A stretch of DNA of 59,156 nt from Propionibacteriaceae bacterium (GTDB lineage: Bacteria > Actinomycetota > Actinomycetes > Propionibacteriales > Propionibacteriaceae), in the NCBI GenBank assembly GCA_031271975.1, contig JAISUR010000026.1, forward strand, positions 1 through 59,156. The letters are read 5' to 3'. Shown here one piece after another: positions 35,052 to 43,355 of the stretch. The notes under the pieces were generated by a model. It did no database searches. It saw only the letters and a program-made list of their open reading frames with translations, and was not told the DNA's origin. How positions within the stretch are numbered: position 1 is the first letter of the stretch; every line of letters begins with the position of its first letter. A program made the translations under genes and the position numbers.

Positions 35052-35129
35052 AGGGGGATCCTTTTCCTCGTCGAATCGGATGTGCCATTGTCCCACAAGA
35101 TCACCCACAACGTACTCCGTTCCCCTCCG

Positions 35130-35396
35130 ATTCTTTGCGGGGCCCTCCCCGTCATCCCGCAGTCCGTGTGTCCCGCCAGGGGCACGCCTGCGGCGCGCAT
35201 GGGACTACGTCCCAAGATCCCGGAACAAGTCCGGGATGACGGGGAGGGGGTTTAATCCCGGGACAAGTCCGGGATGACGGGGAGGGGGTTTAATCCCGGG
35301 ACAAGTCCGCGATGACGGGGAGGGGGTTTAATCCCGGGACAAGTCCGCGATGACGTGGTTGGGGGTTTAACCCCGGAACAAGTCCGGGATGACGAC
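35130..35396. repeat. Repeat cluster with 38-bp tandem array upstream of the membrane operon
   Basis: Fills the 378-base divergent gap. It starts with a variant of the second module (CGATTCTTTGCGGGGCCCTC), continues with a composite unit whose left arm is truncated (GTCATCCCGCAGTCCGTGTG, then GGGACTACGTCCC and GATCCCGGAACAAGTCCGGG), and ends with a tandem array of about four 38-bp copies (AATCCCGGGACAAGTCCGGG plus ATGACGGGGAGGGGGTTT). Copies three and four share a G-to-C change (GTCCGCGATGAC), indicating slippage or unequal crossover within the array. Confidence 0.9.
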
Positions 35397-35417
35397 GGGG
35401 TTCGGGAAACTGCCTGG

Positions 35418-35429
35418 GATAATAGTCGC
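35418..35429 (+). promoter_or_regulatory. Leaderless promoter: GATAAT, 6 bases before GTG
   Basis: GATAAT (35418-35423) is followed six bases later by the GTG at 35430. No Shine-Dalgarno is present, and the sequence upstream is repeat, so this decides the start. Confidence 0.55.
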
Positions 35430-36797
35430 GTGCCTGAGCTGAAGGGATGGCTGGAGACGGGCGGGCTGCTGGCGCGCGGCACGTGGAGCCTCTGGCGCAA
35501 GACGTGGCTGCGGGTCTGCGCGATCTACACGGTCACGTGGGCGGTCTCGCAGTTCCTTTGGCTGGCCGCGGCATGGGTGGCCACGCGGACGCCGACAGTC
35601 GTCTACGACTGGGATGCCGCGGAAATGGTTCAGGCGGAGACGTGGACACAGTGGGCTGCGGTCGTCGTCGTGGCGCTCAGCTTCTTGGTCATCCTCGTCG
35701 GCACGATCATCGCGCTGCGGGTGCTGGGCAATGCCGTCGGCGACGAAAACGGCATCCCGCGCGCAGAGGAACGCGGCTCGTTGACACGCACATTGTCGCT
35801 GACGTTGCTGGCCTTCCTCGGCATCTATTCCTGCCTCGACTACCTGACCGACGCCGCTTCCACCGTGTACGTCGACGCCATGTTGATAACGGGCGACGTC
35901 TGGTCCACGAATGTGTTCGGGCCGCTGAATCCGTCCACTTTCACAGACCTGTGGATCGTCTTGGCGGTGATCGGCGGGGCATTTGCAGCGCGGCGCTTGA
36001 TCGACTGGCTCGGCCAGCGCACCGGAAAGCTGTGGCTCGGGTTCCTGGCCGCCTGGCTGGAGGCGTTCTATCTGCTGGCCGCCTTCGAAGTGGGCATCGA
36101 CGCGGTCGGCAAGATCGTGGGTTGGCTGCGGGTGCGGGCAGTCGCCAGCTGGTTTGCGGACTTTGTGGACTTCATCACCTTCGGCGTGCACGTCCCGGAG
36201 TTGCTGGCTGAAGCCTGGGATTGGTTCGCCGTGGTGGCCTGGCCGGTGATCAGCCACGCGGTGTTGCGGCCCATCTTCTGGCTCGCTTTGGCCGCCCTGG
36301 TGTTGGGCACCCAGATCAAGTCGTTCGGCGAACTGCTCGAAGCGGGCCAGTTGAGCCAGGCCTTGGCCGGACGGACGCGCTTGTCGCACCAGCTTGAGAG
36401 TTTGGAACGCGATCAGCGCAAACGCTCCGTGGTGGTGCAGCTCCAGGACGCGCTGTTCTCGGACTTGGACGAGAAGTACCTGCCGATCTATCAGATTTTG
36501 AAGCTGACGCTGCGCTCGTCAATCGCCGTGTTGGGGGCTTACCTCGTCGCGTTCAACCTCATCCAAGTCACCGAGAAGTGGGTCGAGTACGGCCTGGGCG
36601 CGTTGTTCATCGACCATTCGGTCAACCAGATCGTGTTCGTCTTCAGCTACCTGCAGCCGGTGGTGACGGTGTTCTTCGCGGTGCTGCGATTCGCGCTGTT
36701 GGCGGCCGCCTACTGCCTCATGTTCGGGGGCGGCGACCGCCCTGAAGCCGCAGCGTCCACGCAGTCGGCAACCTCGGAAGCGGAGGTGGCGGCATGA
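35430..36797 (+). CDS. Polytopic membrane protein of unknown function
   Basis: A 455-residue protein with about eight predicted transmembrane helices (for example VCAIYTVTWAVSQFLWLAAAW, WAAVVVVALSFLVILVGTII, LWIVLAVIGGAFAA, VVTVFFAVLRFALLAAAYCLMF) and a cytoplasmic segment near 320-365 (SHQLESLERDQRKRSVVVQL). I recognise no family. Reading upstream of the GTG would translate the repeat, so 35430 is preferred. First gene of a three-gene operon with ATGA overlaps, between two C1A protease genes transcribed from the other strand. Confidence 0.78.
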   Translation: MPELKGWLETGGLLARGTWSLWRKTWLRVCAIYTVTWAVSQFLWLAAAWVATRTPTVVYDWDAAEMVQAETWTQWAAVVVVALSFLVILVGTIIALRVLGNAVGDENGIPRAEERGSLTRTLSLTLLAFLGIYSCLDYLTDAASTVYVDAMLITGDVWSTNVFGPLNPSTFTDLWIVLAVIGGAFAARRLIDWLGQRTGKLWLGFLAAWLEAFYLLAAFEVGIDAVGKIVGWLRVRAVASWFADFVDFITFGVHVPELLAEAWDWFAVVAWPVISHAVLRPIFWLALAALVLGTQIKSFGELLEAGQLSQALAGRTRLSHQLESLERDQRKRSVVVQLQDALFSDLDEKYLPIYQILKLTLRSSIAVLGAYLVAFNLIQVTEKWVEYGLGALFIDHSVNQIVFVFSYLQPVVTVFFAVLRFALLAAAYCLMFGGGDRPEAAASTQSATSEAEVAA

Positions 36798-37333
36798 AAG
36801 CCGGATCTGTCGCGGTGGGCGCCCTCTCCGCCATCCTCGCCGCCCTGGTCACGCTCGCCGGGCCGCCAGACGACACCGGCTACCTGAAACAGGTCGGTTT
36901 GGAAGCCGAGATCAAAGCCGGCGTGCGCGTGCGTATCACCGACACGCAGATCGCCCACTCGGTAAGCAGCCACACCGGCGGCCAGGTCCGGGACGGTTGG
37001 GGACAGTGCTATCTGGTGGTCTCCTACGAGGTCGTTTCGCACGCTGCGGGCGGCGGCTTTGACTGGACGCTGATTTCAGGCGAGAAGAGCTACCGGACCA
37101 CCGACATGCCCTTCGCCAAAGGCATCGGCTTCACTGCCCGTTCCATGGCGCCGTTCCTCATTCCTTGTGACCGGATCGCCGGCGCGCGGCTGCGGACTGA
37201 ATCGATCGGATCGCTGTACAGCTACCACTGGATCACCGAATTCGACCTGGGTTTGACCCCAGAACGCGTCGCGGGCATGGAGATCCAGGACATGATCGCG
37301 CTCGCCGCCGAAGAGCAGGAGGGCATCGCATGA
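36794..37333 (+). CDS. Small membrane-anchored protein, operon with polytopic partner
   Basis: A 179-residue protein with an N-terminal hydrophobic segment (SVAVGALSAILAALVTLAGPP) and a beta-rich outer domain with two cysteines (GWGQCYLVVSYEV and FLIPCDRIAGARL). No family recognised. It overlaps the upstream and downstream genes by four bases each (ATGA), so all three products are probably made in fixed proportion and may form a complex. Confidence 0.72.
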   Translation: MKAGSVAVGALSAILAALVTLAGPPDDTGYLKQVGLEAEIKAGVRVRITDTQIAHSVSSHTGGQVRDGWGQCYLVVSYEVVSHAAGGGFDWTLISGEKSYRTTDMPFAKGIGFTARSMAPFLIPCDRIAGARLRTESIGSLYSYHWITEFDLGLTPERVAGMEIQDMIALAAEEQEGIA

Positions 37334-37824
37334 AGTGGCGCGCTCTGCTAGCCGTAGCGGCTGCCCTGCTCGTGTACTGGGGCGCCCATGCGGTGTTGTT
37401 CGCCTATTCGCTCCCGAAGTACGAACGGATCGGACCAGGTGTGTGGGTGCCGTACCCGGATTACGCGGTCGAAGTGCGTTTGGACCAGATGCGGATAAGC
37501 GATGTGGCCGCCGACTTCAGCGGCGAAATGACCGTCGCCACGACGGGCACATCCTGGGTCGGGGTGACGTTGTCTGTGCGGAGGATCGAAGGGGTCGCGG
37601 ACCCGTCGTATTGCAGCTTCCGGGTGCTGGGCTCCGGCGACCACTACTGGAACACCGGGCTCAACGACGATTCGATGCGGCTGTGCATCAACGCCTGGGA
37701 TGAAGGCTCCGTGCAGGAAACGGTCTGGTACGCCGTGCCCAAGTCGTACCTCGGCGAGATCACCGGCATCGCGATGCCCTCGGCCTACACGTTCGAGACC
37801 ACGCCGTTGCTCACCTGGGAGTGA
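37330..37824 (+). CDS. Small membrane-anchored protein, last gene of the operon
   Basis: A 164-residue protein with an N-terminal membrane helix (LLAVAAALLVYWGAHAVLFAYSL) and a beta-rich outer domain with two cysteines (PSYCSFRVLG and SMRLCINAW). Unknown function. Similar in plan to its neighbour at 36794 and to 31393-31971. Its stop faces the stop of the second C1A protease gene after a 35-base gap. Confidence 0.7.
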   Translation: MKWRALLAVAAALLVYWGAHAVLFAYSLPKYERIGPGVWVPYPDYAVEVRLDQMRISDVAADFSGEMTVATTGTSWVGVTLSVRRIEGVADPSYCSFRVLGSGDHYWNTGLNDDSMRLCINAWDEGSVQETVWYAVPKSYLGEITGIAMPSAYTFETTPLLTWE

Positions 37825-37859
37825 GCCTCCGTGTGCCCCGGCAGGGGCACCAACGAATT

Positions 37860-40559
37860 TCACTTCCAGTGGGCATACAGCGTGAACGGGCCGCTCTGCG
37901 TCGGCTTGCTGCCTTTCTTCAACTGGGATCCGCCGACCGGCTTCGTGTACCAACCCTTGAAGGTGAAACCCTCGCGGGTTGCCGTTGGCAGGGCCCCCAG
38001 CTTCTTCTTGTAGCCGAAGTTGACCGTCGCCGCCACCGGGTCTCCGCCGTTGGCGTCAAAGGTGATCGGCTGTGTGGCCGCCACCTCCACATTGAATGTC
38101 CCGGTGACCGAGAACGGGCCATAGGTGACGCTGATCGTCTGCTGGCCGACGCGCTTGGCCGACTTGGAGTATCCACTCAGTTTCAGATGCGAATCGCTCA
38201 ACGAGACAGTGGCCGTGGATTCGTCCTCCAGGATCAGCTTCACAGTGCCCTGCTTCTTGTTGAAACCAGCCCCGAGGACGTATTGGTCCTGGAAGCCGTC
38301 AAACTCCATCGCCGTCACCTTGGACCAGCGGGCGTAAAGAGTCTTCGAACCGGTGAGCGCCACTGTGTCCGTGGGCTGCAAGGCGGCGCCATTGCGGGTC
38401 AGTGACCAACCCAGGAACTTCAGGTTGGCGTAGCTGGATGTGGGCAGTTGCTCCCCCCAAAGCGAGCCGTTGTAGACGTACTTGGACTTGTACGTCTTCG
38501 ACTTCCCGTTCACGACGAGTTTCGGCGTCGAGCCACCGTTGGCGTTGAAGCTGACCTTGTACTTCTTGCCCGTCCAATGAGCGTAGAGCGTGTAGTCGGA
38601 AGTGCTCATGGCCGTCTTGCCGGAGGCGTACTTGTCACCGCCGGCCGGAGCGGAATACCAGCCCGCGAACGAGTATCCGGCGCGGGTCGGAGTCGGCAGC
38701 TTGGGCAGTTTGCCCTGGTAGCTGAACAGGACCGGGTTCTGCGCTTTGGACGACAACGTGCCGCCGTTCGGATCAAGGGTGATCTTGCCGGAGCGGACGG
38801 TGTAGTTGAATGAGGCAGACTTGCCCCAAGGGGTGTAGGTGACGGTCGCCTGCCCGGACCGCTTCGAGTCGAAAGTGATGCGGATGTCCGGATCGGACAA
38901 CGCAATGGTCGCCACAACAGAGCCGTTGACAATGGCCTGCACCGCGCCCGCGTTCTTGTTGAACGGCGCGCCCACCAGATACTCGGTCTGCTGATGGCCG
39001 TCGAGCTGCAACGTGACGTCGGCGTGCGCCGAGGCGAACGCCTTGATGTTGAAGTTGCCGACCTGGCCCAGCGCACCTTCGTTAACGGTCACCGTTCGCA
39101 GGTCCGTCCACGCGGAGCCGTCACCGGAAACGTAGCTCTCCCCGGCGTTCAGCGTGACTGTTTCAGTCGACATCCGCCCTTCAACGGGCAGCGCCAATCC
39201 GGAGCTGCCGACCAGATCCACCACCACGGCGAACTTGGTCCCTTCGGTGACCAGCACCGGCGTGGGCAGTGTCACCGTCGTGTATCCAGCGAAACGCGCC
39301 GTGCCTGAGACGGAGGTTCCGCCCCCGTTGATCTTCTCAGCCTTCCCGGATGTCGGAGTGGCCGCGACGTCGGTGAAGAACCGCACTGTGTAGGCCGTGT
39401 TCGGCTGGGCGGTCGCGAACTGGACCGACTGGATGAACTCGTCATCTTCGGCCGTGAACACGTTGGCCTGAGACATGGTCGAATCCTGGAATGTCTGGAC
39501 CATCAAGAAGCCGAACGGGTCGTGGTTGTAGTTCTTGGTCAAGCCGTCGTCCGCGGTGCCGCCCGACACGTCGAAGATGGCGATGTCGGCGATGGACTGG
39601 TCGTAGTAGGACATCCAGAAATAGCCGCCGTCGCCCCACGAGGAGCCCCAACTGTTCTTGATCAGGAACGCGCCGTCGCCCGGCGGGGTCTTCTGGAAGT
39701 TGGCGGCGGGAAAGCTGTCATCCCAGCCCATCAGCGTCACCGCGTGGTTGCCGTAGTTGGGCGTGTCCACGTAGTACGAGTTGTACGTCTTGCTCCAAAA
39801 TGTGGAGTTTCCGCCGCTCTGGCCCGACGAATAGTACGAGATGTAGGCGGCTCCATAGGTGGTCAGCGCTTCCTTGACGACATCCACGTTGGCCTGCTGG
39901 TACGCGCCGGAACTGTCCCGCGGAGTGGGCAGGATGTAGAGGTTTTTCAAGTGGTACGGCGACTGCTGCAACTCGGCGGCGCTCGGCGCGGAGTTCTTGG
40001 AGGCGTCGGTTGGGTAGTAGGGAAAGGCCGCTGCCGTCTCGGCCCCCAACCAGGCCGCCCATACGCCAGCAGCCTGCAGGTGGTTACCGCCCATCTGGAG
40101 GGGATGGCAGTTGGGCCACGAGCAGTTGGTGGCGTACGGGTCGGCGCTGGAGTTCGAGTAGAAGGTTTTCGTCGCCGGATAGTCGTTGTAGACCGAATAG
40201 ACCAGGTGACGCTGGGAAAGCTGTGTGCCCGACGGCGCGGCCGAGTTGCGCACGATCCCGGATTCGGCCGAGGCGACTGAAGCGAAGGACCAGCAGGTGC
40301 CGAACGAGCCTTGGTTGGCCACGGGCGTGCTCCAAGTCGTGTTGCGCAAGTCGAAATAGGACGGCAGCACGCCGCGCATCCGCTTCACCGCATACTTGGT
40401 GTCGCTGACGGCGGACAGATCCACCTTGATGGGAACGTGTCCCAGGCCGCCGGCATCCGCAGGCGGCTCCGCGACGGAATCCGCGAAGGCCACCGTGGGT
40501 GTGGCCACTGACAGGCTGATTGCGAACATGGCGACGCAAAGCCGACTGGCTAGGCTCAT
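37860..40559 (-). CDS. Secreted papain-family (C1A) cysteine protease with InlB B-type repeats, second paralogue
   Basis: An 899-residue secreted protease with the same architecture as 32316-35051. Signal peptide about 1-26 (ATPTVAFA). Triad: Cys89 (FGTCWSFASVA), His272 (GNHAVTLMGWDD), Asn302 (IKNSWGSSWGDGGYFWMSYY). A lectin-like beta domain (about 350-480) is followed by three InlB B-type repeats (KLPKLPTPTRAGYSFAGWYS, VSFNANGG, TREGFTFKGWYTKP) and Ig-like segments (EYLVGAPFNKNAGAVQA; QYVLGAGFNKKQGTV). The start has a GGGGAAAG ribosome-binding stretch. Ends AHWK without a wall-sorting signal. Probably acts on surface or environmental proteins. Confidence 0.92.
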   Translation of the reverse strand: MSLASRLCVAMFAISLSVATPTVAFADSVAEPPADAGGLGHVPIKVDLSAVSDTKYAVKRMRGVLPSYFDLRNTTWSTPVANQGSFGTCWSFASVASAESGIVRNSAAPSGTQLSQRHLVYSVYNDYPATKTFYSNSSADPYATNCSWPNCHPLQMGGNHLQAAGVWAAWLGAETAAAFPYYPTDASKNSAPSAAELQQSPYHLKNLYILPTPRDSSGAYQQANVDVVKEALTTYGAAYISYYSSGQSGGNSTFWSKTYNSYYVDTPNYGNHAVTLMGWDDSFPAANFQKTPPGDGAFLIKNSWGSSWGDGGYFWMSYYDQSIADIAIFDVSGGTADDGLTKNYNHDPFGFLMVQTFQDSTMSQANVFTAEDDEFIQSVQFATAQPNTAYTVRFFTDVAATPTSGKAEKINGGGTSVSGTARFAGYTTVTLPTPVLVTEGTKFAVVVDLVGSSGLALPVEGRMSTETVTLNAGESYVSGDGSAWTDLRTVTVNEGALGQVGNFNIKAFASAHADVTLQLDGHQQTEYLVGAPFNKNAGAVQAIVNGSVVATIALSDPDIRITFDSKRSGQATVTYTPWGKSASFNYTVRSGKITLDPNGGTLSSKAQNPVLFSYQGKLPKLPTPTRAGYSFAGWYSAPAGGDKYASGKTAMSTSDYTLYAHWTGKKYKVSFNANGGSTPKLVVNGKSKTYKSKYVYNGSLWGEQLPTSSYANLKFLGWSLTRNGAALQPTDTVALTGSKTLYARWSKVTAMEFDGFQDQYVLGAGFNKKQGTVKLILEDESTATVSLSDSHLKLSGYSKSAKRVGQQTISVTYGPFSVTGTFNVEVAATQPITFDANGGDPVAATVNFGYKKKLGALPTATREGFTFKGWYTKPVGGSQLKKGSKPTQSGPFTLYAHWK

Positions 40560-40573
40560 CTTTCTTTCCCCGT

Positions 40574-40602
40574 AACTGCCGGTCCCCCCGGCTCAGACAG
40601 TT
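40574..40602 (-). other. 5' leader hairpin of the second C1A protease gene
   Basis: AACTG (40574-40578) pairs with CAGTT (40598-40602), and inner CCGG pairs with CCGG, around a C-rich/G-rich loop. On the mRNA this gives a stable hairpin directly before the GGGGAAAG ribosome-binding site, so it could influence translation or mRNA stability. The rest of 40603-40712 is AT-richer and holds no gene; the promoter is probably there. Confidence 0.4.
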
Positions 40603-40712
40603 AGTTGAGTAGCCCCGAGCCTAGCAAGCGTTTTGGGCGACCGAGAATGAAATTGGATTATTTCTTTACGGGCGTAATTTCCGGGGTTTCTTAAATGCCT
40701 TGGAGAATCGGT

Positions 40713-41342
40713 TTACGGGGCTAGCCGCTCACGCAACCAAATGTTGTCCGACTTGCGGTAACGCACCCGATCATGCAGCCGCGATTTCCGTCCCTGCCAG
40801 AATTCCCAGACCTCGGGAACGAGCCGGTAACCGCCCCAATGCTCGGGGCGCGGCGGGGTCAGTCCATATTTCGCGGACGCCTTTGCGGCGTTGGCCAGCA
40901 GCACCGCCCGCGAAGCAATAACTTCACTCTGCGGAGAGGCCCAAGCCCCGATGCGCGAATCGAGCGGGCGCTTTGCGAAATAGGCGTCCGACTCGGCGGG
41001 CGTCACCTTTTCCACGAGCCCTTCGACGCGGACCACCCGCTCCAACTCGACCCAGTGAAATTGGATGGCGGCGTGCTGGTTGGCGTCCAACTCGCGCCCC
41101 TTGCGGGAGTGGTAGTTGCTGAAGAACACCAGCCCGCGGGCGTCCGTCCCCTTCAGCAACAGCACCCGCGTGGAGGGCTTCCCGTCGGCCACGGTAGCCA
41201 GCGTCATCGCCGTGGGCTCGGGCACGCCCGCCGCGATAGCCTCGGCCAGCCATTTCTCAAATACGGCCGCTGGCGTCCCCGGCAGCGCCGCCTCGTCCAA
41301 CTCGCCCAGTTCATAGCTCTTGCGCATCCCACTCAAGTCCAT
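40713..41342 (-). CDS. pdxH: Pyridoxine/pyridoxamine 5'-phosphate oxidase
   Basis: FMN enzyme converting pyridoxamine- or pyridoxine-5'-phosphate to pyridoxal phosphate. 209 residues, full length. Family blocks: [76 protein letters not shown], and the C-terminal [17 protein letters not shown] with IWLRERLAP. Monocistronic, leaderless by the look of its promoter. Confidence 0.96.
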   Translation of the reverse strand: MDLSGMRKSYELGELDEAALPGTPAAVFEKWLAEAIAAGVPEPTAMTLATVADGKPSTRVLLLKGTDARGLVFFSNYHSRKGRELDANQHAAIQFHWVELERVVRVEGLVEKVTPAESDAYFAKRPLDSRIGAWASPQSEVIASRAVLLANAAKASAKYGLTPPRPEHWGGYRLVPEVWEFWQGRKSRLHDRVRYRKSDNIWLRERLAP

Positions 41343-41354
41343 GAGGGGAGTCTA
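41343..41354 (-). promoter_or_regulatory. Leaderless promoter of pdxH: TAGACT, 6 bases before ATG
   Basis: On the minus strand TAGACT (41354-41349) is followed by CCCCTC and the ATG at 41342. No Shine-Dalgarno. The palindromic repeat starts about 16 bases further upstream. Confidence 0.5.
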
Positions 41355-41370
41355 GGGCCAACCCCACCCG

Positions 41371-41622
41371 TCATGCCGGACCTGTTCCGGCAACCCCTCC
41401 CCGTCATGCCGGACCTGTTCCGGCATCTTGGGACGAAGTCCCACGCACCCCACAGGGGTGCCCCTAACGGGACACACGGACTGCGTCCGAGATCCCGGAA
41501 CACCACCCCACAACGTTCTTCGATACTTTGCGGGGACCCCGGAACACCACCCCACAAAGTTCTTCGATACTTTGCGGGGACCCCGGGACGAGCCCGGGAT
41601 GACAACTCACCCCCCGGGATGA
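41371..41622. repeat. Intergenic repeat cluster with both modules
   Basis: Fills most of the 357-base divergent gap. Two GTCATGCCGGACCTGTTCCG copies are followed by the arms GGGACGAAGTCCC and CGGACTGCGTCCG; then the unit is interrupted by two near-identical 44-bp copies carrying TTCTTCGATACTTTGCGGGG (ACCACCCCACAAcG/aG, then the module), before closing with CCCCGGGACGAGCCCGGGAT. The second module thus sits inserted in the right half of the first. No gene is seen. Confidence 0.9.
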
Positions 41623-41699
41623 CGGGTGGTTAGCGGGTCCGAGTAGACTTCAGGCAACCTTGCCCGGCGCAGGCAAATCCCCGAAAGGAGCAACTCCGA

Positions 41700-42701
41700 G
41701 TGAGCCAACCAGATTGGAGCGGTGTGCCCGCCAATTCCGGTTGGGCGAACAAGGTCTACGCCCGCTACGTGCCCCCTGCCGTGCTGCAGCAGGAGGTGCG
41801 CGCCGACGCGTTCAGCAAGGGAATCATCGATCCGCGGCCGCTGAGCATCGGGGACTTGCTGTCGGGCACGTTCCGGGCGGTGCGGTTCGCGCCGGGCGTG
41901 ATGATGGGGCTGACCCTCGTCATCGCATTGCTCAGCCAGTTGCTGGCGCTCGCGTTCGCGTTCGGCACCGGGAACGCTAGTTTCGATTTGAACGACCTGC
42001 TGTTCGGCGGCACGGATGCGGCCTGGTCGTCGTACATGAGTTCGCTGGGGATGTCGTCGCTTTGCACCACGCTGGCGAGTGTCGTGGCGAGCGTGTACCT
42101 GACCCATGCCGTGTTCCAGGGCGTGCTCGGCCGCGAGGTCAAACCACCCGAAGCGCTGCATGTGCTGCGGCTGCGCGTTTGGCCGGTGATAGTGCTGACC
42201 TTGCTGCAATATGCCGTGATGATGGTCGCGTTCGGGCTGTGGATCGCCATGATCGCGGTTGGCGTGGCTGGAGCGTCGGCGATGATCGGGCTGGCGATCC
42301 TGGCGGTTTTCGGCGGGATCTTCGTGGGCGGCTGGCTCTGGGTGCGGCTCACGTTCGCCGTTCCCGCCATCGTCGTCGAAGGCTTGGGACCGATCCAAGG
42401 CTTGCGGCGCGGCTGGCTGCTCAGCCGCGGGATTTTCGGGCACGTGCTGGGCTACCGGCTGCTCGCGTCGATCCTCATCGGCATCGCGGTGGGCACGGTC
42501 ACCCAAGGCTTCTCGGTGGCGCTGGGTCTGTTCGCCGGAGTCATTCCGGCCGCCATGATCGCCGTCACCCCCATCGCGTCTGTCGTGTCCATCACTTTGT
42601 CGGCGCCGCTCCACGAGGCCGTGTCCACACTGCTGTACGTGGACGCCCGCATCCGCCGCGAAGGCTACGACATCGAGTTGCTGGAGACGATGACCGGATG
42701 A
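41700..42701 (+). CDS. Polytopic membrane protein, first gene of the MoxR/DUF58 operon
   Basis: A 333-residue protein with about six transmembrane helices; resembles the membrane domain of the glycerophosphoryl diester phosphodiesterase-associated family (LSIGDLLSGTFRAVRFAPGV, GLGPIQGLRRGWLLSRGIFGHVLGYRLL, TLLYVDARIRREGYDIEL). The GTG start follows an AAGGAG site. In actinobacteria this gene commonly precedes DUF4129, DUF4350, MoxR and DUF58 genes, as here. The exact role is unknown. Confidence 0.82.
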   Translation: MSQPDWSGVPANSGWANKVYARYVPPAVLQQEVRADAFSKGIIDPRPLSIGDLLSGTFRAVRFAPGVMMGLTLVIALLSQLLALAFAFGTGNASFDLNDLLFGGTDAAWSSYMSSLGMSSLCTTLASVVASVYLTHAVFQGVLGREVKPPEALHVLRLRVWPVIVLTLLQYAVMMVAFGLWIAMIAVGVAGASAMIGLAILAVFGGIFVGGWLWVRLTFAVPAIVVEGLGPIQGLRRGWLLSRGIFGHVLGYRLLASILIGIAVGTVTQGFSVALGLFAGVIPAAMIAVTPIASVVSITLSAPLHEAVSTLLYVDARIRREGYDIELLETMTG

Positions 42702-43354
42702 GTTTGCCCCTGGAGATTCCCGTGGACCCGGACCGCGACGAGGCCCGCCGCCAGCTCGCCGAAGAGTTGGCAAAGCCGGAATACGGCGACTCGGCGAACT
42801 GGTGGGACACCTTTTGGAACCGGATCCTGGACTGGCTGACCGGCGATCCCGGCGTGCGCGTCGACGTGCCGGCGGAGTTGATCGCGGGAATCGTGATCGG
42901 CGTGATCGCGGTGGCGGCCGTCATCCTGCTGGTCGCGGCGGGGCCCTTGGGCACGTGGCGCAAACCTGTGCCGACCGGCGACATGTTCGCGGGCGACACC
43001 CGGCCCGCCGACGATCTGCGCGCCGAGGCCGAACTCTTGGCTGGCCAGGGCCAGTGGACCCAGGCATGCCTGCAGCGTTTCCGGGCCATGATCCGTTCAT
43101 TCTCAGAACGCGTGATCATCGAGGAGACACCCGGCATGACGGCGTCGGAAGCCGTCGCCCAAGCCATGTCGCGCCTGCCGAGCCTGAGCAACCCGCTGCT
43201 CGGCGCCGCCCGCGAATTTGACTGGATGGCCTACGGCGGCAGGCAAGGCACCCAGGCCAGCTACCAGGCGTTGGCCGATCTGGACACCACCGCCGCGAAC
43301 ACCGTACCGCTGCGCGCCGACGAGGCCCAGGTGGTGGTTGGGATGGGGTTCTGA
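42698..43354 (+). CDS. DUF4129 membrane protein
   Basis: A 218-residue protein starting at the ATG that overlaps the previous stop (ATGA). One transmembrane helix (LIAGIVIGVIAVAAVILLVAAG) and a C-terminal cytoplasmic domain with the DUF4129 pattern (RAEAELLAGQGQWTQACLQRFRAMIRSF, EETPGMTASEAVAQ, FDWMAYGGRQG). The family often contains a transglutaminase-like neighbour or domain, absent here. Probably part of a membrane complex with the MoxR ATPase. Confidence 0.82.
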   Translation: MSLPLEIPVDPDRDEARRQLAEELAKPEYGDSANWWDTFWNRILDWLTGDPGVRVDVPAELIAGIVIGVIAVAAVILLVAAGPLGTWRKPVPTGDMFAGDTRPADDLRAEAELLAGQGQWTQACLQRFRAMIRSFSERVIIEETPGMTASEAVAQAMSRLPSLSNPLLGAAREFDWMAYGGRQGTQASYQALADLDTTAANTVPLRADEAQVVVGMGF

Positions 43355-43355
43355 G

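Noticed and set aside
35052-35108. Upstream GTG start (35108) for the first C1A protease
   Set aside because: The added residues are charged and would bury the signal peptide; the ATG at 35051 has an AAAGGA site and starts it directly.
40560-40712. c-di-AMP (ydaO) riboswitch before the second C1A protease
   Set aside because: Only one G-rich hairpin resembles part of the motif; the conserved 3' half and the pseudosymmetric partner are missing and the hairpin touches the ribosome-binding site.
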